Assembly: GCA_951799425.1 (NCBI GenBank)
Contig: OX637391.1
Coordinates: 25,787,701 to 25,851,700, forward strand
DNA: 64,000 bases
From: Ilex aquifolium
Lineage: Eukaryota; Streptophyta; Magnoliopsida; Aquifoliales; Aquifoliaceae
Reading direction: 5' to 3'
The position numbers were made by a program, and so were the translations under genes. Shown here piece by piece: positions 23,217 to 34,844 of this stretch (position 1 is its first letter; each line of letters begins with the position of its first letter). The notes beneath the pieces are model-generated. The model saw only the letters and a program-made list of their open reading frames with translations. It did not search any database and was not told where the DNA came from.

Positions 23217-24482
23217 ATGTCTGTACGGTCATCAGTAGGTTCAGTAAACCAGCCAGCTCAACCCTCATCCTCATCCACTTCTTCCTCATCCTCATCTTCT
23301 GCATCCACACAAGAATCGTTTGAATTAAGTATGGCTCGAAACGTACCTAGGGAAGAACCTCCTAGAGAACAAGAAGTCATCCAAAACATCCGACCTTTAA
23401 GAGAATATCTACATCCTACGCGAACAAATGTCCCATCCTGTTTCGCCTTTCCAGCAGACGCTCCAAACATTAATATTAAATCAGGAACTATCCAGTTACT
23501 ACCCCAATTCCATGGTCTAGAAACTGAAAATCCCTACATTCATATGAAAGAATTTGAAGAAGTCTGTGGAACGTTGCAAGATAACTCTGAAATGGTCAAA
23601 CTAAAATTATTCTCATTTTCTTTAAAAGATAAAGCAAAACAATGGCTTAACACCTTAAGAGCCAACTCCATCACAAATTGGCAAACTTTACAGACTGAGT
23701 TCTTTAAAAAGTTCTTTCCTATACATCGTACTAACACGTTAAGACGTCAAATCATGAACTTTTCTGTAAAAGAAAATGAAACTTTTTATCAATGCTGGGA
23801 AAGATTCAAAGATCTTCTCCAAGCCTGTCCACATCATGCATTCGAAGATTGGACCTTAGTCGGATTTTTTTATGATGCACTCCCATCTGCAATGCGACAG
23901 TTTGTTGAAATGATGGCACAGGGGGAGTTCATGAATAAAAGACCCGAAGAAGCATTCCAATTCTTCGATACTATTTCGGAAAGCTCCCAAATGTGGGACT
24001 CGACTTTGTCTAACATAGTAGAAAATAAGCCGTCTACATCCGAAAGAGGAAAATATGTATTAAAAGAAGATGATGATCTAGGAGCTAAAATGGCTAGTTT
24101 ATCTCGAAAACTAGAAGCCCTAGAAATGAAAAAACTAAAACAAGTGTCTGTTATAACAACTACTGAACAAATATGTGAAATTTGTGCGTTGTCAGGACAT
24201 CCTGCAGTAGAATGTCCAACTATACCTGCATTCAAAGAAGTTCTGATAGAACAATCTAATGCAATTCCAACTTATAACAACAATAATAAGCCCTATATGA
24301 ATCCCTATTCTGAAACTTACAATCCAGAATGGAGGAATCATCCAAATTTTAGTTGGAGAAACACGCAACCCACAAATCAAACACAAGGACCACCACAGGC
24401 ACAAAATCAACAACAACAATACCAACCATATCAACCCCCACATAAAAGAACTCTGGAAGACACAATGAACCAATTTATTTAA
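23217..24482 (+). CDS. A1 gag
   Basis: 421 codons in the frame shared with protease and RT. It starts with a serine-rich leader (about residues 10-35), then the retrotransposon gag domain (about 90-260, with QLLPQFHGLE, a lysine-rich SLKDKAKQWL and FFKKFFP) and one CCHC knuckle CEICALSGHPAVEC at residues 320-333. It forms the virus-like particle and binds the RNA. The frame ends at a TAA (24480-24482) where N1 has a glutamine codon, and continues open beyond it to 25146. Natural gag would therefore be fused to protease as one polyprotein, and the stop is secondary. Confidence 0.88.
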   Translation: MSVRSSVGSVNQPAQPSSSSTSSSSSSSASTQESFELSMARNVPREEPPREQEVIQNIRPLREYLHPTRTNVPSCFAFPADAPNINIKSGTIQLLPQFHGLETENPYIHMKEFEEVCGTLQDNSEMVKLKLFSFSLKDKAKQWLNTLRANSITNWQTLQTEFFKKFFPIHRTNTLRRQIMNFSVKENETFYQCWERFKDLLQACPHHAFEDWTLVGFFYDALPSAMRQFVEMMAQGEFMNKRPEEAFQFFDTISESSQMWDSTLSNIVENKPSTSERGKYVLKEDDDLGAKMASLSRKLEALEMKKLKQVSVITTTEQICEICALSGHPAVECPTIPAFKEVLIEQSNAIPTYNNNNKPYMNPYSETYNPEWRNHPNFSWRNTQPTNQTQGPPQAQNQQQQYQPYQPPHKRTLEDTMNQFI

Positions 24483-26123
24483 AATCAGATGAGTTTTAAT
24501 AACCAAACAACTCAAGTTTTTAACGAATTTAAAACTCAAACTTCCCAGAGTATTGAGGATATCAAGGGTTATTTAGCTAAACTGACTCAATCCCTCAGTA
24601 TACCAGAAAAAGGAAAATTTCCCTCCCAACCAAAACCTCCACAAAATCAAAATCAAATTAATTCTGTGACTTCTGATCCTTCCCCAAGCCAAGTACAATC
24701 TATTACAACGCTAAGAAGTGGGAAAATCATAAATAAAACTAGAAAACCTAAAATTGCAAAGAACATACGTAAATCGATTCCGGTAAACGAACCCCTTGAA
24801 CCAGAACCTTTAAAACAATCAGAACCAGAAAAGGAAAAAGATCAACCATGTCCGATCCCTTTACCTTTCCCCCAAAGAATTAAGAAACTCACATCCGAAA
24901 AAGATCAAGCTGAGATCTTGGAAATATTTAAACAAGTCAAACTTAACATTCCATTACTAGATGCAATTAAACGAGTTCCAGCATATGCTAAATTTCTAAA
25001 AGATCTTTGTACAAGAAAAAGAAGAACTAATGTACAAAAAAAGGCATTTCTAACTGAACAAGTTAACACTATCGTACATCATGAAACTCTTCTTAAATAC
25101 AAAGACCCTGGTAATCCAACAGTTCCATGTATCATTGGAAATTTCTGAATCAATCGAGCCTTATTAGACCTCAGATCTAGTTGTAATCTAATGCCATATT
25201 CCGTCTATACCCAGCTAGGCTTAAGTGAACTAAAACCTTGCAAGGTCACATTACAACTAGCAGATAGATCGATCAGAGTTCCACGAGGAATTGTGGAAGA
25301 TATTATTATTCAAATAGATCAATTCTATTTCCCCGCAGATTTCATCATCATAGACACAGAACCAACTTACGAAACATCTATATCCATACCTCTAATCTTG
25401 GGCCGCCCGTTCCTAGCCACATCAAATGCCGTAATAAACTGTAGGAACGGAATAATGAAATTATCATTTGGAAACATGACCCTAGAATTAAATGTGTTTA
25501 CCAGCTTAAAACGACCTAGAGAAGAAGAAAGTGACGAAGAAGAACCCTTTGAAATAAATTGTGTTAATACACTGACTCAAAGTTTCTTTGAAAACACTTT
25601 TCTAAAAAAAGAAGAAGATATATTTGAGTTACAATCAATATCTGATACCGAATCTGAAGATAAATCTGTGGAAAATCCACCAGGTGAAAAATTACCAATA
25701 TCTGAACCCGTAGCACCAAACATAAAAATTGCTAAGACAGACTTAAAACCACTCCCAACCAATCTAAAATACGTTTTTCTAGAAAAAATTAAAATTCATC
25801 CAGTAATCATATCAGCAAACTTATCTGAAAAACAAGAGAAAGAATTAACAGAAGTACTGAAAAATCATCAAAGTATCCTTGGATGGACAATAGCAGATAT
25901 CAAAGGTATAAATCCACTCCTATGCACTCACTGTATATACCTGGAAGAAAATGCTAAACCATCTCGTCAAATGCAAAGAAGACTAAACCCACATCTAAAA
26001 GAAGTCGTTCGCAATGAAATACTCAAACTATTAGATGCAAAAATCATCTATCCTATATTTGACAGCAAATGGGTTAGTCCTACACAAGTCGTTCCAAAGA
26101 AATCTGGAATCACTGTAATATAA
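24483..26123 (+). pseudogene. A1 gag tail, protease and start of RT, interrupted by stops
   Basis: The same frame continues from gag. It has the gag tail (FNEFKTQTSQSIEDIKGYLAK), the linker with PCPIPLPFPQR and the aspartic protease region, then PLILGRPFLATSNAVI and the DLKPLPTNLKYVFL linker into RT. In-frame stops are TGA at 25146-25148 and TAA at 26121-26123. The protease active site is damaged: N1 reads LLDLGASVN here but A1 reads LLDLRSSCN (about 25163-25190), so the DxGA motif is lost. The region makes no functional enzyme as it stands. Confidence 0.85.
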
Positions 26124-27126
26124 AATAAAGAAAATGAATTAGTCCCAGTGCGTACAGTCACAGGCTGGCGAGTATGTATTGATTACAGAAAATTAAACTC
26201 TCTTACTAGGAAAGATCATTTTCCATTACCATTCTTAGATCAAGTCTTAGAAAGAATAGCTGGGCATGCATACTATTGCTTTTTGGATGGATATTCAGGC
26301 TACAACCAAATTGAAATTGCAATAGATGATCAAGAAAAAACCACTTTTACATGTCCCTTTGGTACCTTTGCATATAAACGAATGCCATTCGGACTTTGTA
26401 ATGCACCAGCTACCTTCCAACGTTGCATGTTGAGTATATTCAGTGATATGGTAGAAAGATATTTAGAAGTCTTCATGGACGATTTTTCAGTATATGGAGA
26501 TTCATTCCAACTCTGTCTAGAAAATCTAGAAAAAGTTCTCATTCGATGTGAGGAAACAAACCTTGTCCTAAACTGGGAAAAATGTCATTTTATGGTAACA
26601 CAAGGTATTGTTTTAGGCCACATAGTCTCCAAAAAAGGAATCGAAGTAGATAAGTCAAAAATCGATCTGATAGCAAACCTGCCTCCACCAAAAACAGTAA
26701 AAGACATTCGCTCATTTTTAGGCCATGCAGGATTCTACAGAAGATTTATAAAAAATTTTAGTTCAATATCTAAGCCTATATGCAATCTATTATGTCAAGA
26801 TACATCATTCGAATGGAGTGAGACATGTCAATCCGCATTTAACAAATTAAAAGACATGCTTATTTCTGCACCTATTATGCAATCTCCTAATTGGTCCTTA
26901 CCCTTTGAAATAATGTGTGACACAAGTGACTATGCAGTAGGAGCTGTATTAGGGCAAAGAAAAGACAAGAAACCATACGTGATCTATTATCCAAGCAAAA
27001 CCTTAAATGATACCCAAATAAACTATTTAACCACAGAAAAAGAACTACTTGCAGTCATATTTGCTTTAGATAAATTTCGTTCATACTTGGTTGGGTCGTC
27101 CATTGTGGTATTTACAGATCATGCAG
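26124..27126 (+). pseudogene. A1 reverse transcriptase and first part of RNase H
   Basis: The open frame has RT motifs VCIDYRKLNSLTRKDHFPLP, GYSGYNQI, MPFGLCNAPATFQR and the catalytic FMDDFSVYG (about 26473-26500), then RNase H with CDTSDYAVGAVLGQ and TEKELLAVIFALDKFRSYL. The FTDHA motif of RNase H is cut after 27126 by the S2 solo LTR. RT itself looks intact from the stop at 26123 onward. In the living family this is one polyprotein with gag and integrase. Confidence 0.88.
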
Positions 27127-29080
27127 TGTGACACCCCAAAATCCGGGGGTCCGTTGATTACCCATCAACCCGCGGAATACCTGTAGATACCTAGTATCTC
27201 GATATCACACTGTTATGCCCCATTTACCAGGGTCCATAACTTAACGAAATTTGGGCAGAGTCTCCTTTGTATGGGGAGCTCTACCCAATACCCAACCTGT
27301 GCAATACATAATTACCAGACCCATCCGAGGTCAAATATAAAGCAATGGCCGCACCGGGTCCATGTATAAGTAAATATTGGCCACACTGGGTCCAATTAAC
27401 CATACTTAAATCAAAACATGAAAGGCTAATATAATAATAGTCTTTATAAGTTCTATTACAATTATTTTACGCATTGCATGCCCCAAAATATAGTTTGTAA
27501 CATGTAATTACACAAAACATTAAGTAAAGCCACATGCGGCTTTCTTCAAGCATGAGGGTCCAAAATGGAGCCATCCGCCGGTGTATCTCTCCCACCTGAA
27601 ATGTGTTCCTGTATAGGGTGAGCCAACGCCCAGTAGAGTAGATCCTACAAAGGCTACTCCCCAACCTATATGCACATGAAATGTCCACATGCAACATCCA
27701 TAATTTCCATAACCATTCCAATCAAGAATGCAATTCAATGATGGAATGCCATTAAGCCATGCCGTGAATGAGATGAAATCCACTCATGTACATCCAACCC
27801 GAGTCCACCCCAACTCTCTTTAGATGCCAATGCCATGTATGTTAAACCGGGCTACCTAAGCCCCATGAATGAGATGAGACTCATGTACTCGACCCGAGCC
27901 CTTCCCAGCTCCCACACACACAATGCGAATGCCAAAGTGTTTCATTTCATCATTTATGTTTACATCAAATGATATTTTCCAAAACTAGGGTCTTTCTTGG
28001 GATTGGACATTTTATGGGCTCATACCAAGGGTCTTCCACACCCGTACACTTTATGGGCTCTATACCAAGGGAGTGCACCTCCCCTTCACACCGGGTCTTG
28101 CACCCGAGAGGTCGCCATGCCTCTTCTTGCTAATCCCAACCCAATTTATCATGCAATGCAACCATGCGACTCAAAAAGGATCGTCGATCCACTTTTCTCC
28201 CGAGTCCACATATCAAGCACCAAACAAGGTGTTGATTAACCATGCACCACCTACACATGCCTCCACTAATGACTAATGTCCATGAATGGAGTTACCAATG
28301 TCATGCTCTATATGCAATAATGCCAATGAGTAATTTCCATGACCATATGCATTTAATACCACATAGATTGTGGTATAAACACCCATGCACAACATCCTTA
28401 TGACATAATGTCCATGTATGTGATGTTCCCGTACATATGCAATGTAATGACCCATTGCTTCTCTCATGCAAGGTTCATATGTAATGAATGCCATATGAAC
28501 TGTCTCTACCACATTCCAACATATGGTATTAACAACAACCATGCACACACACACACCACTCATGATGTGAATTCCCCGTGCATATGCAATGTGATGTATC
28601 ATTGCAATAACATTATGTCACATATGTAATGCATGCCATATGGACTAAATTAACATAATCAATTCCACTCCATGGCAATTTACATTATAAACGTATAAAT
28701 TCCATGCTTCATTACAACAATTGATATATCAAAATATATATCTGACATTCACAATTTCAACATAAATCATATCGTACACATATGATTTTCGTTTACCACA
28801 TAAGGCATAACATGTTATTTATCATATAACAATTTCAATCCATTTAGGTATTTTGTCAAACACCTTCAAGGCAAACAACATGGTAACACATATCATGCCC
28901 AATTTCCACATAATTCAAGAAATTCCAATAGGCAATTTCTACATACCAATTTAGGATAAAATTATTTTACCTAAATTCCACCAATAGGCAAGTGTAATTT
29001 TCTAACAACCTACCCACCATCTTCATTATTCCATAACCATATACATATAAATATATGTATACATAGGTCAATATTTATAG

Positions 29081-29120
<40 letters not shown>

Positions 29121-30006
29121 AGCCCATTTATCATAGGCATTTCTAGGTAAGAAATCAACCCAAGTAGGAGAACCCCTACCTCTCGTAGCGTGAGAATCCC
29201 GTAGGAAGCTCCCAAGACCCGAAAACCCAACTCGAAGTTGATTTTTCCAAATCCCGATTTTTCACCTTCGGTGAAAATCTTCATTTTTGGTACCCACGCG
29301 TAGCCCTCGTCGACGTGATCACTTCTCCCTTCTAGCTCGACGGAATCCGAGCAAAGAAATACAACTCGAATCTTGATTTTCATACACCCCCACCCGTTCA
29401 CCTTCGGTGAAACTTGTTGTTTTTGGTACCCACGCGTAGCCCTCATCGCGTAGATGAACTTTGCCTTTTGAATCGACGAATTCCGACGGACGGAACTCCC
29501 GGAATCGGAGCGGGAAGCTTGGAGATCAAACTTTTCTCCTCTCTCCCTTCAACGTCTGAACCCAGACTGATTTCAGCAGAAAAATCTGCTGAAAATCAGA
29601 ATTTTAAGCCTATTTATATTTTTCAATGTGTGGTTCAGATCGCGCCACACGCCCCCTCTTCGTTCGGGTTTATTTTTGTCCCGAAACGATTAAAATTCGT
29701 CCCGATTTAACTTCAAATTATTTTCTATGAACTCTAATTAAATTATTTTCAATTTTCTCACATTTTTTCCAAAATTTCGTTTTTGGGGTCACCCGAGACC
29801 CGACTGTCTCGTAAAACGTGAAAAATCCGACTATTTCAGAATTTGATGAAATTTTACATGGTCACTAGATTTCGCGAGACGAATTCAACGGCGAAGTCCG
29901 TTTCGTCATCCGAGATCTAGAAAAATTCAGTTTTTCAACTAGGACCGAAGTGGCAATTCACCTGTTGCCCTTGTTCGTCAAAGTTTAAATTTTCCGGGGT
30001 TTCACA
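27127..30006 (-). mobile_element. S2 solo LTR inside A1 RNase H
   Basis: A 2880-bp solitary LTR on the minus strand: in plus-strand reading it starts TGTGACACCCCAAAATCC and ends CCGGGGTTTCACA. It is flanked by the perfect duplication TGCAG (27122-27126 and 30007-30011). Same family as S1 in opposite orientation. It contains a TA microsatellite (about 29085-29120) and a partial tandem duplication near 29260-29312 and 29397-29450 with a short hairpin TTCACCTTCGGTGAA. It lacks the ACCGGTAC cassette that S1 carries. No coding sequence is recognised. Confidence 0.9.
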
Positions 30007-30236
30007 TGCAGCCCTAAAATATCTACTCACAAAGAAAGACACTAAACCACGTCTCCTGCGATGGATACTATTACTCCAAGAATTCGATCTTATAATCAAA
30101 GATAAAAAGGGAGTAGAAAACGTAGTAGCAGATCACTTATCAAGATTAAACTACGAAATAAAGGAAGAACCAATTCCAATCAAAGAAACATTTCCAGACG
30201 AACAACTTTTCGCAATAGCAGAAGTACCATGGTATG
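30007..30236 (+). pseudogene. A1 end of RNase H and linker, after S2
   Basis: After S2 the polyprotein resumes in the expected frame with [18 protein letters not shown] and [14 protein letters not shown], the end of RNase H and the connection to integrase. One base is missing near 30236 (around GGTATGCGATATAG), which shifts the frame and puts a TAG at about 30241. Beyond this point the coding frame is that of 30229-31521. Confidence 0.82.
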
Positions 30237-31521
30237 CGATATAGCTAACTATCTAGCCACTGGAGCTATACCTCCTAATTACACTAAATCTGATACAAAC
30301 AAGTTCCTAAGGGAAGTACGTAATTTTTTCTGGGATGACCCTTATTTGTTTAAATATTGTAAAGATCAAATAATAAGGCGTTGTATACCTAACCATGAAA
30401 TAAATCAAGTAATTCAGTTCTGCCACTCTGAAGCATGCGGAGGCCATTTCGCTTCAAGAAAAACCGCTGCAAAAATCATGCAGTGTGGATTTTATTGGCC
30501 AACACTTTTTAAAGATACACATATCTTTTGTTTGAACTGTGACAGATGTCAAAGAATGGGAGATATTTCAAAAAGAAATATGATGCCTCTAAACCCTATT
30601 TTAATTATTGAAATTTTTGACTGCTGGGGCATCGATTTTATGGGTCCGTTCCCCCCATCGTTTGGCTATCTATATATTCTGGTCGCAGTTGACTATGTCT
30701 TTAAATGGGTCGAGGCAGTTCCTTGTCGAAATAATGATCATAAAACAGTGATCAAATTTTTACAAGAAAATATTTTGTCTAGATTTGGAATTCCTCGCAC
30801 CATTATAAGCGACGGTGGATTACATTTTTGCAATAAAGTTTTTGAAAACCTCATGAAAAAATATTCCATTTCACACAAAATATCCACCCCATACCATCCG
30901 CAGACCAGTGGCCAAACTGAATTAGCCAATAGGGAAATAAAATACATCCTAGAAAAGACAGTAAACCCAGATCGTAAAGATTGGTCTTTACGATTAACTG
31001 ATGCGCTTTGGGCATACCGTACTGCATATAAAACTATTTTAGGAATGTCTCCTTATAGACTAGTGTACGGAAAACCATGTCATCTCCCTGTAGAATTGGA
31101 ACATCAAGCATATTGGGCAATTAAAACAATGAATTTTGATTTAGACAAGGCTGGAATAGCTCGAAAATTGCAAATCAATGAATTAGAAGAATTAAGAAAC
31201 GAAGCATATGAAAACACTAAAATCGCAAAATCAAGAACAAAAATTTTCCATGATAAAAATATCATGCGGAAATCTTTCGAACCATCTCAAAAAGTTTTAT
31301 TATACAATGCAAAGCTTCGTTTATTTCCAGGTAAATTAAGATCAAGATGGACAGGTCCCTACATCGTCAAACAAGTATTTGACTACGGAGCAGTTGAAAT
31401 CAAAAATCCAGTAACCGGAACTATCTTTAAAGTAAACGGTCAAAGGCTTAAACCGTATTATGAAACTTTTACTCAAAACATCACTGCTGTGCACCTTTCT
31501 GATCCTGTCTATTTACTTTGA
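30229..31521 (+). CDS. A1 integrase
   Basis: An open frame of 430 codons. The ATG at 30229 is an artefact of the upstream frameshift; in the intact element this is the end of gag-pol. The zinc finger has H and H in the [10 protein letters not shown] region and ends CLNCDRC. The catalytic core has D in [10 protein letters not shown] in IISDGG and E in [14 protein letters not shown], so all three acidic residues are present. A C-terminal domain follows with [11 protein letters not shown] and ends DPVYLL. It would insert the element DNA into chromosomes. The domain looks intact although the upstream part of the polyprotein is broken. Confidence 0.88.
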   Translation: MVCDIANYLATGAIPPNYTKSDTNKFLREVRNFFWDDPYLFKYCKDQIIRRCIPNHEINQVIQFCHSEACGGHFASRKTAAKIMQCGFYWPTLFKDTHIFCLNCDRCQRMGDISKRNMMPLNPILIIEIFDCWGIDFMGPFPPSFGYLYILVAVDYVFKWVEAVPCRNNDHKTVIKFLQENILSRFGIPRTIISDGGLHFCNKVFENLMKKYSISHKISTPYHPQTSGQTELANREIKYILEKTVNPDRKDWSLRLTDALWAYRTAYKTILGMSPYRLVYGKPCHLPVELEHQAYWAIKTMNFDLDKAGIARKLQINELEELRNEAYENTKIAKSRTKIFHDKNIMRKSFEPSQKVLLYNAKLRLFPGKLRSRWTGPYIVKQVFDYGAVEIKNPVTGTIFKVNGQRLKPYYETFTQNITAVHLSDPVYLL

Positions 31522-31762
31522 AAATTAGCACTTAATCCTACTAATTCATTGTAATTTTTTTGACAGAGAAAACCGCCTGAGCAACAGCCAGAATCCTACT
31601 TGGTGAAGCAAGGTTCTACCATCAATGTTGATGATTACTGTGCTTTCGTCACAACTAGTAATTAGTTTAAATTGGGGAGGTATGAATGTGAATTTAATTT
31701 TTACTTTTAAAATAACTCTTCTACTTTAAACAGATAGCCTCAATATATATATAAATATATAT

Positions 31763-31800
31763 CTTGTCTTTGTAACTGGCAGACGTTAAAGAACCGGATA
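31763..31800 (+). promoter_or_regulatory. Conserved block with candidate splice acceptor before A1 small ORF
   Basis: TTGTCTTTGTAACTGGCAG, followed by ACGTTAAAGAACCGGATA, is almost identical in N1 (44879-44916) although the surrounding noncoding sequence differs. The pyrimidine-rich run ending in CAG has the form of a 3' splice site, which would let the downstream ORF be read from a spliced RNA. Confidence 0.5.
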
Positions 31801-31844
31801 AAGAGTCGTTTATCTTATATTAAACTAAACCGAGAATATACAGT

Positions 31845-32255
31845 ATGGATGTAAAACTATTTTGGTTAAGTTTAATTATACTGCGTCATCTTCCAAAACA
31901 CATTCACGCACTGATCATGCAAAAAGCCAGAAAAGTCAGAAATCTGGAAATATTTGAAAGTCAACCAAGACCACTGTGTGGAAAAAGTCCGTATGCTAAA
32001 CACAGACGAGCAAATCGTCTCGGTGGTTGTGTCAGTTGCGGTCGAACAGAACATTTAAGACAATACAATCCATGTGCGGAACCGATTTCAGGTCGAGCGT
32101 CTGATCGATTACGGTGGATTAGGTATGGGCAAAGTAAGGACTACCCTGAGGCGCCATCCTACTCCACCCCGATGTTAACCAAGTACGTTCGAAATGAAGT
32201 TGGTCGAGTCACTGGTATTAATAATCCAGGCAGTTCTGACTCCGACTCAATATAA
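31845..32255 (+). CDS. Small Cys/His ORF between integrase and env-position ORF (A1)
   Basis: 136 codons; I do not recognise the family. Visible features are a hydrophobic/basic start (MDVKLFWLSLIILRHLPKHI), a basic centre (KHRRANRL) and one knuckle CVSCGRTEHLRQYNPC with spacing C-x2-C-x4-H-x6-C, then SGRASDRLRWIRYGQSKDYP and an acidic Ser/Asp tail. N1 carries a clear homologue (44978-45382), colinear and roughly three-quarters identical by eye with all knuckle residues kept. Conservation between two elements, with noncoding sequence around it changed, argues for a real protein, perhaps nucleic-acid binding. The function is unknown. Confidence 0.7.
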   Translation: MDVKLFWLSLIILRHLPKHIHALIMQKARKVRNLEIFESQPRPLCGKSPYAKHRRANRLGGCVSCGRTEHLRQYNPCAEPISGRASDRLRWIRYGQSKDYPEAPSYSTPMLTKYVRNEVGRVTGINNPGSSDSDSI

Positions 32256-32619
32256 TCAACAGAATTTTGGAAGAAGTATATATGTATACATATATATAAC
32301 TATAATATATCTATAAACAATGTATATATTTGTATAAACGTACATGTTTTTTCTAAATATACATAAGTATAAGAGTAAGTAGTTAAAAATGTACATAAAT
32401 GTAAATAACTATAATTTAAGTAGGCAATTCCGTAAATAAGCAATAACAAATAAAAAATTAAAAACCCATTTTTTACGACGAAAAAGAGTGGTGAGCAAAA
32501 GTTTTTAGTAGAATGAATATATATGAAAATTTTGCATATTGCAGGAAATTGAAGAAGTAACATTGCAGGAGAAATACAAGCAAAACACAAAGGAAAAAAC
32601 ATCAAACCCGAGAGTTGGG

Positions 32620-32670
32620 ACCGTCCGGACGGCAGTCCCACCGTCTGGACGGTGGTCCCTACTATATATA
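32620..32670 (+). promoter_or_regulatory. Possible internal promoter before A1 env-position ORF
   Basis: Two palindromes, CCGTCCGGACGG (32620-32632) and the one-mismatch CCGTCTGGACGG (32641-32652), are followed by TATATATA (32663-32670), about 210 bp before the ORF start at 32883. This copies the architecture of the A1 LTR promoter. N1 has nothing similar before its env-position ORF. Confidence 0.55.
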
Positions 32671-32882
32671 CACTCCTCCATGCAAAACCGATCAGTTCTC
32701 CATTTCTGCACCTCCAAAACTTCGGCCAAACCCGAAAAACTCAAGAAAAGCCTACCAAATCCACTACATTTGATCAAAATCTACCACATTTGCTCCGATT
32801 ATTCTCCTACCCATAACATTTAGAAGATATTTACCGATTGAAATCATTCAAAACCGAGAATCCGCGGAGAAATCAAGAAATT

Positions 32883-33349
32883 ATGGATTTGAGGCAAAGA
32901 CCAAGAAGATCATCAAGAAGGGCTCAAGCAAATCAACGCGAGCAACAACAAGCACCTCCACCACCACCAGGACCAGACGACATCTTCGATGAGGTGATGT
33001 TCGAGAATTCCCAACAACAAGACTGGTATGATAAACATTTTAGAACTAAAACAATAATTGTGGAGAGACCCATTATCTTTGAAGATTTTGAAGCTATAAG
33101 CATTAAAGAAATCTTGCATGCTAGAAGTTGGGTTGATTATGCTAGATTATCTGCACCTGTGTATGATTGCTTAATCCGTGAGTTTTACAGTAATGCTATA
33201 ATCGTGGAAAAAAGACATTTACGTGCATTTGTGAGAGGTGCCATATTTCATGTTACACCAAACACCATAGCTGATTTCTTCCAATCCATGCGGAGAGAAC
33301 CAGACCCACAATACCCAAATGCTGAGAATGAATTACCTGATTTAAGTGC
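32883..33349 (+). pseudogene. A1 env-position ORF, N-terminal part
   Basis: Starts at the ATG at 32883 (MDLRQRPRRSSRR), with an arginine-rich start, a proline stretch, and then the first half of a domain found in plant retroelement third ORFs (VREFYSN/VRG...VTPxTIAxFF type: here REFYSNAIIVEKRHL and VTPNTIADFFQSM). The frame is cut at 33349 by N1 and resumes at 50377. No signal peptide or membrane segment is visible, so 'env' describes only the position after integrase. The complete relative in N1 (45658-46764) shows what is missing. Confidence 0.8.
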
Positions 33350-33803
33350 TGATTAACCCTAAATTGTGTGTAAATTAAAATGATAAGTACTCACTTTTGT
33401 AAAAATGAAACAACTAAATATTATGAATTATGTTTTGGGTGTGAATTACAGTTTTTAATAACTTATGTTAAAGATTGCAGGGTCAAATGCAGAAATACTG
33501 GAAAGTACAAGACAATTTTGCAAAACTGGAAATAACGAAGGACTAAAGTGCAATAAAGAAACTTGGACCAATGAGATCATGACACTTGGACCAATAAGGA
33601 AGAGACATGTGTACCAATGGAAGCAAGACAAGTGGCAGCCCAAGACGGTGACACCTAGCATCACTGCAAAGCAAAACCTTCTGGAAGGTTGCGAAGTGGC
33701 AGCTCCGGACGGCGACACCTAACCCTACTGCAAGACATCACCTTCCTAAAGGATTGATGACCTTCCTAAAGGCCCCCCCCCCCTTGCCGTGCACCTCCTC
33801 CCC

Positions 33804-33811
33804 TATAAATA
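33804..33811 (+). promoter_or_regulatory. TATA box of N1 5' LTR
   Basis: TATAAATA followed by GGGGCTGAATTCTTCATTTCC, in the same relative place as the A1 TATA box and followed by a similar purine-rich leader. The matching copy in the 3' LTR is 48949-48956. Confidence 0.72.
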
Positions 33812-34324
33812 GGGGCTGAATTCTTCATTTCCAAAGGACACCAACACAAGACACAAAAGCCTTCACACCTTGCCTAGCCTTTCAACACCAAGTCTTCCTT
33901 TGTTACTTCCAACATACAAAATCAGCCCCTTAACCACTCAAAACCAGCCGGCCTCCAAGCTCCAAAGGAAGAATACCTTAGAGAAAGATAGAGAGAAAAG
34001 AGAAAGGAATAGCCGGTGTGTGACACCCTTTCCGTATTTCTACATTTCTGTTGTAATCTTTCTATTCGGGCAGTTGAACTACCGCCACTTTTGTGTCTTG
34101 AATGATAATAAAGGTGGTTGTGTTTCAAGTGTTCTTTGTGAAAGAAGTTATATTTTAATTTCTGTTGTAATGAATACTACCCGCACTTCTTGCTTTTCTA
34201 TAGTAATGGAGTGTGAGTAGTCGGTTATACCCTTCAAACTAGGGTAAACATATGTATAATATTGCTTAAGTGCTGGAAATGTTGATGTTGTATTTACATG
34301 TTTATATGTTATATATATATTTAT

Positions 34325-34844
34325 ATATAGATTATATTAATAGACTGACAGTCTAACAACCACGGTGTTCCTATTGGTATGGCTCTGCTTCCACTGGAAT
34401 ACTGAGGCTGTTTAACTGGCGGTTATGTAACCAGCTTTCCTAAGAAGTTGCTGGGTTATATTATATATGTTATATATATATTTATATATAGACTATATTA
34501 ATAGACTGACAGTCTAACAACCACGGTGTTCCTATTGGTATGGCTCTACTTCCACTGGAATACTGAGGCTGTTTAACTGGCGGTTATGTAACCAGCTTTC
34601 CTAAGAAGTTGCTGGGTTATGCTATACTACCACCAGTTCGCTTAAGACGCGGCTGCGTTATGGTTTATTATATAAACAAGTAACAATCATAACATCAAGG
34701 GAATAACTCAAGTATTCCACTGGAATGACTTGTCCTTCTGGTTTGCTTGGGTTAATCAATTGAAGTGGATATAACCAGCTTTCCTAAGAAGTTGTTGAGT
34801 TATTATTTATACCACCAGCTAGCCTAAGAAGTTGTTGTGTTATG
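34325..34844 (+). repeat. N1 LTR leader repeats with CCTAAGAAG hairpins
   Basis: A roughly 147-bp tandem duplication (two copies within 34325-34618) is followed by further related units. Hairpin-forming segments with CCTAAGAAG in the loop are at about 34424-34460, 34585-34620, 34769-34804 and 34810-34844, plus a weaker CTTAAGACG copy near 34632. Outer stems such as TAACC/GGTTA with AGC/GCT, and ATAAC/GTTAT, differ between copies but stay paired. Confidence 0.7.

Noticed and set aside
28073..28629. Several short ORFs on both strands in S2
   Set aside because: S2 is a solo LTR with no expected coding content, and the frames have no recognisable motif.
33870..34220. 116-codon ORF repeated at 49015-49365
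   Set aside because: It lies in the N1 LTR leader, downstream of the TATA box. The duplication is due to the LTR pair, and the sequence is similar at DNA level to the noncoding leader of A1.
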